Assembly: GCA_028287665.1 (NCBI GenBank)
Contig: JAQBPF010000004.1
Span: 1 to 17,115 of the forward strand
Source of the DNA: Deinococcus sp.
GTDB taxonomy: Bacteria > Deinococcota > Deinococci > Deinococcales > Deinococcaceae
DNA: 17,115 nucleotides
Direction of reading: 5' to 3'
Shown here: positions 15,042 to 17,115 of the stretch, one piece after another
Layout of the letters: each line of letters starts with the position of its first letter
Position numbering within the stretch: the first letter of the stretch is position 1
The notes under the pieces: generated by a model
Seen by the model: only the letters and a program-made list of their open reading frames with translations
What the model was told of the DNA's origin: nothing
Databases searched by the model: none
Translations under genes and position numbers: made by a program

Positions 15042-17115
15042 ATGCCTAAAGTGAACAAGGGGGGTGCGGCGCAGAACGTGAACAGCGTCAGCGCCGACTC
15101 CGAACAGACAATGAAGCCCGACCCGGCGAAGGCCGCACAGGGACAGCAAGGCAAGCGGCAGCGCAAGGCGACCACGCCCGCGCAGGCTGCGCCCCAATCG
15201 GCGGCGGATGCCGTCAAACCCAGCAAGAAACCCACCAGACCCAAGCCTGCCCCTGCTGCCGTAGCGCAGGAACAGGCCGCCGAGATGGCCACGCCCGCAG
15301 CAGAACCCCTGTTGACGGTGGCCGCTGAAGCACAACCCACCGGAATCGCGCCAGCACGCGCCAAACGGGGCCGCAAGGTGCCCGCAGAAACTGCGCCTGC
15401 TGAAGCTGTCATGGACGCTCAGACAGAGCCGGAAGCGCCAGTCAGCGCCCAACCAGAACCTCAGGCCGAAGCTCCTGTGGAGCAGCCCAAGACTGCTGCA
15501 CCCAAGCGGGGCCGTAAAGCGCCAGTCAACCCCGCGCCCGTTGAGGCCGGAGAAGAAGTGGCCGCTGAAACCACCACCTCTCCCCTGCCGGAACCTGCGC
15601 CCGCAGAATCTGTACTGGCTGAACCCGACGCGCCCGTGCCTGCTGTAAAAGCCAGGCGTGGGGGCCGCAAGGTCAGTGTGCCAGCCGCAGAAGTGGCCGA
15701 AGTCGAGACCGCCCAAGCGGAAGCGATCACACCAGTTGAGGAAGAAGTTGCGGTGGAAGCCGCGCCTGCAGAGGCCGCAGTTGCCCCCGCCAAGCGCCCG
15801 CGCAGGGCCAAATCCGACGCGCCCGCAGTAGTGCTGACGGGCGGCACGGCAGACAGCAATACGGTAGAGACGGCGGTGCTGGAACTGGCCGAAGCGGTCA
15901 GCCCCACGCCCACCGACGACGCCGCGCCTGCCGCTGTGGACGCTGAACCAGTCCTGTTGGAAGTACCGATCAAGCCGCGCAAAGACCGCAAAGCCAAGGC
16001 CGTGGTGGCCGATGCCCCGGCTGCCCCTGCCCTCCTTGATGTGCCTCTGACCGAGGTGCTGAGCGGTGTGGAAGCTGTGCCTGTGGAAACGCCCGCAGGA
16101 GAAATGCAGGAACTTGCAGTGGCCGAACCCGCACCCGCCGCCCAGCCTGCCCCTCCAAAGGCGAGCCGTGCGAAGGGGAAAGGCCGGGGCAAGCAGACCG
16201 ACGCTGCCCCTGCACAGACCGAACAGGCCGTGGCCGAACAGCCCGCACAGGTGGAGCCGGAAGAAGCCGGGCCAGCACAAGCGCAGGCCGAAGCTTCGGA
16301 CACTCCCGACTCCGACAACGAAGACAACCAGAATCCCGCCCGTGACATCGTGATCGCCCAGTTGCGGAAACTGGGACGGCCCGTGCATGTGCGCGATCTG
16401 GAGCGTACCTTCACGCGCCAGACCATCTCGCGGATTGGCGACTGGCGCAGCCTGGAAGCCCTGCTGGATACCCTCACGGAATCCGGCGAAGTGGTGCGGA
16501 CCCGCCGCCATACCTACGGCCTGCCCGAAGCGATGAGCCTCGTGCGTGGACGCTTTCAGGCGTCGGCAGCGGGCTTCGGCTTCGTGGTGCCCGACAGCGG
16601 CGGCGAAGATTACTACGTGGCCGAGGGCAACACGATGGAAGCCTGGAACGGCGACATCGTGCTGGTGCGGATGGAAGGGCGCGGCGGCACCGGCAATGGC
16701 GGCGGCAGCTACGGCAGCAGCGGCCCACGCCGGGGCCAACGCGGCGACGGCAGCCCGCGTGCCAGTGTGGTTCGCATCGTGCAGCGTGCCTACAAACAGC
16801 TTGTGGGCACGCTGGAATTTCATCACGGCCACCCGATCCTCAAGCCTGACGATCACCGCGCCCGTCACCGGATTCTGGTGTTCCCGGAAGGTATAGAAGG
16901 GCTGGAGCAGGGCGCACGCGTGGTCACCGAGTTGTACTGGCCCGAACACACCGGAGAGGATGAAGTCTTCGGTCAGATCAAGCGCGTGCTGGGCAACGAG
17001 GACGATCCCGAAACCGAAACGGAAGCCGTGATCGTGAAGTTCGGCCTGCGCGGAGAGTTTGCGCCCGAAGCCGTGGAGCAGGCCAACGCTATTCCCGCCG
17101 AGATTCCGGCGGAGG
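15042..17115 (+). CDS. rnr: RNase R-family 3'-5' exoribonuclease, N-terminal part (runs off the end)
   Basis: The first 691 codons of an RNase R-like enzyme, open to the window end. Residues 1 to about 430 are a low-complexity Ala/Pro/Glu-rich extension with recurring short basic patches. A winged-helix domain follows (about 434-497, DIVIAQLRKLGRPVHVRDLE), then a first cold-shock/OB domain (about 500-546, VRGRFQASAAGFGFVV) broken by a Gly/Arg/Ser-rich insertion (547-573), and a second OB domain ending with GQIKRVLGNEDDPETET and FGLRGEF. The catalytic RNB domain must lie beyond the window, so activity cannot be checked. ATG at 15042 has AGGTG at 15033-15037. E. coli RNase R lacks such an extension. 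Confidence 0.88.
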   Translation, partial: MPKVNKGGAAQNVNSVSADSEQTMKPDPAKAAQGQQGKRQRKATTPAQAAPQSAADAVKPSKKPTRPKPAPAAVAQEQAAEMATPAAEPLLTVAAEAQPTGIAPARAKRGRKVPAETAPAEAVMDAQTEPEAPVSAQPEPQAEAPVEQPKTAAPKRGRKAPVNPAPVEAGEEVAAETTTSPLPEPAPAESVLAEPDAPVPAVKARRGGRKVSVPAAEVAEVETAQAEAITPVEEEVAVEAAPAEAAVAPAKRPRRAKSDAPAVVLTGGTADSNTVETAVLELAEAVSPTPTDDAAPAAVDAEPVLLEVPIKPRKDRKAKAVVADAPAAPALLDVPLTEVLSGVEAVPVETPAGEMQELAVAEPAPAAQPAPPKASRAKGKGRGKQTDAAPAQTEQAVAEQPAQVEPEEAGPAQAQAEASDTPDSDNEDNQNPARDIVIAQLRKLGRPVHVRDLERTFTRQTISRIGDWRSLEALLDTLTESGEVVRTRRHTYGLPEAMSLVRGRFQASAAGFGFVVPDSGGEDYYVAEGNTMEAWNGDIVLVRMEGRGGTGNGGGSYGSSGPRRGQRGDGSPRASVVRIVQRAYKQLVGTLEFHHGHPILKPDDHRARHRILVFPEGIEGLEQGARVVTELYWPEHTGEDEVFGQIKRVLGNEDDPETETEAVIVKFGLRGEFAPEAVEQANAIPAEIPAE

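Noticed and set aside
15024..16949. A 641-codon open frame antisense to the RNase R extension
   Set aside because: It mirrors the high-GC third positions of the real gene, and its translation is low-complexity Gly/Arg/His/Leu-rich with no domain.

Overview
The window looks like a piece of a Deinococcus chromosome. The main evidence is the ribosomal protein L25/CTC with its long deinococcal-type C-terminal extension, a Thermus/Deinococcus-type elongation factor P with Arg32, high-GC codon use, and several genes with a -10 box placed for leaderless transcription, which is common in Deinococcus. Most of the window is ordinary chromosomal housekeeping. I see no transposase, integrase, CRISPR array, tRNA or rRNA gene.

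Layout. 1-2.4 kb: an AT-richer hypothetical gene, a VOC-family gene and sufD (Fe-S cluster assembly), all on the + strand and ending at a terminator. 2.4-3.0 kb: a TMEM175/DUF1211 channel-like membrane protein (+). 3.1-7.3 kb, all on the - strand: a general-stress flavin-binding-like protein, a secreted DUF4142 protein with a hairpin over its ribosome binding site, a soluble transhydrogenase (sthA), a small ABM-fold monooxygenase and rplY/ctc. 7.6-10.3 kb (+): efp, then accB-accC (biotin carrier and biotin carboxylase of acetyl-CoA carboxylase), closed by an 18-bp perfect hairpin. 10.4-12.9 kb: a 62-residue membrane protein (-), a methyltransferase (+) whose stop overlaps that of a convergent lipoprotein metallopeptidase (-), and a 102-residue unknown (-). 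13.0-14.65 kb (+): an exonuclease III-family nuclease and a secreted unknown. 14.65-15.04 kb: a gene-free stretch rich in inverted repeats. 15.04 kb to the end (+): the first 691 codons of an RNase R-family enzyme with an unusual N-terminal extension.

The themes are stress and redox (SthA, PPOX-like, DUF4142, CTC), translation (EF-P, L25), fatty-acid precursor supply (AccBC), Fe-S assembly (SufD) and nucleic-acid turnover (Xth, RNase R). I do not see one new multi-gene system. The parts most worth a second look are the periodic basic-patch extension and RGG-like insertion of the RNase R, the structured region just upstream of it, and the hairpin over the ribosome binding site of the DUF4142 gene.
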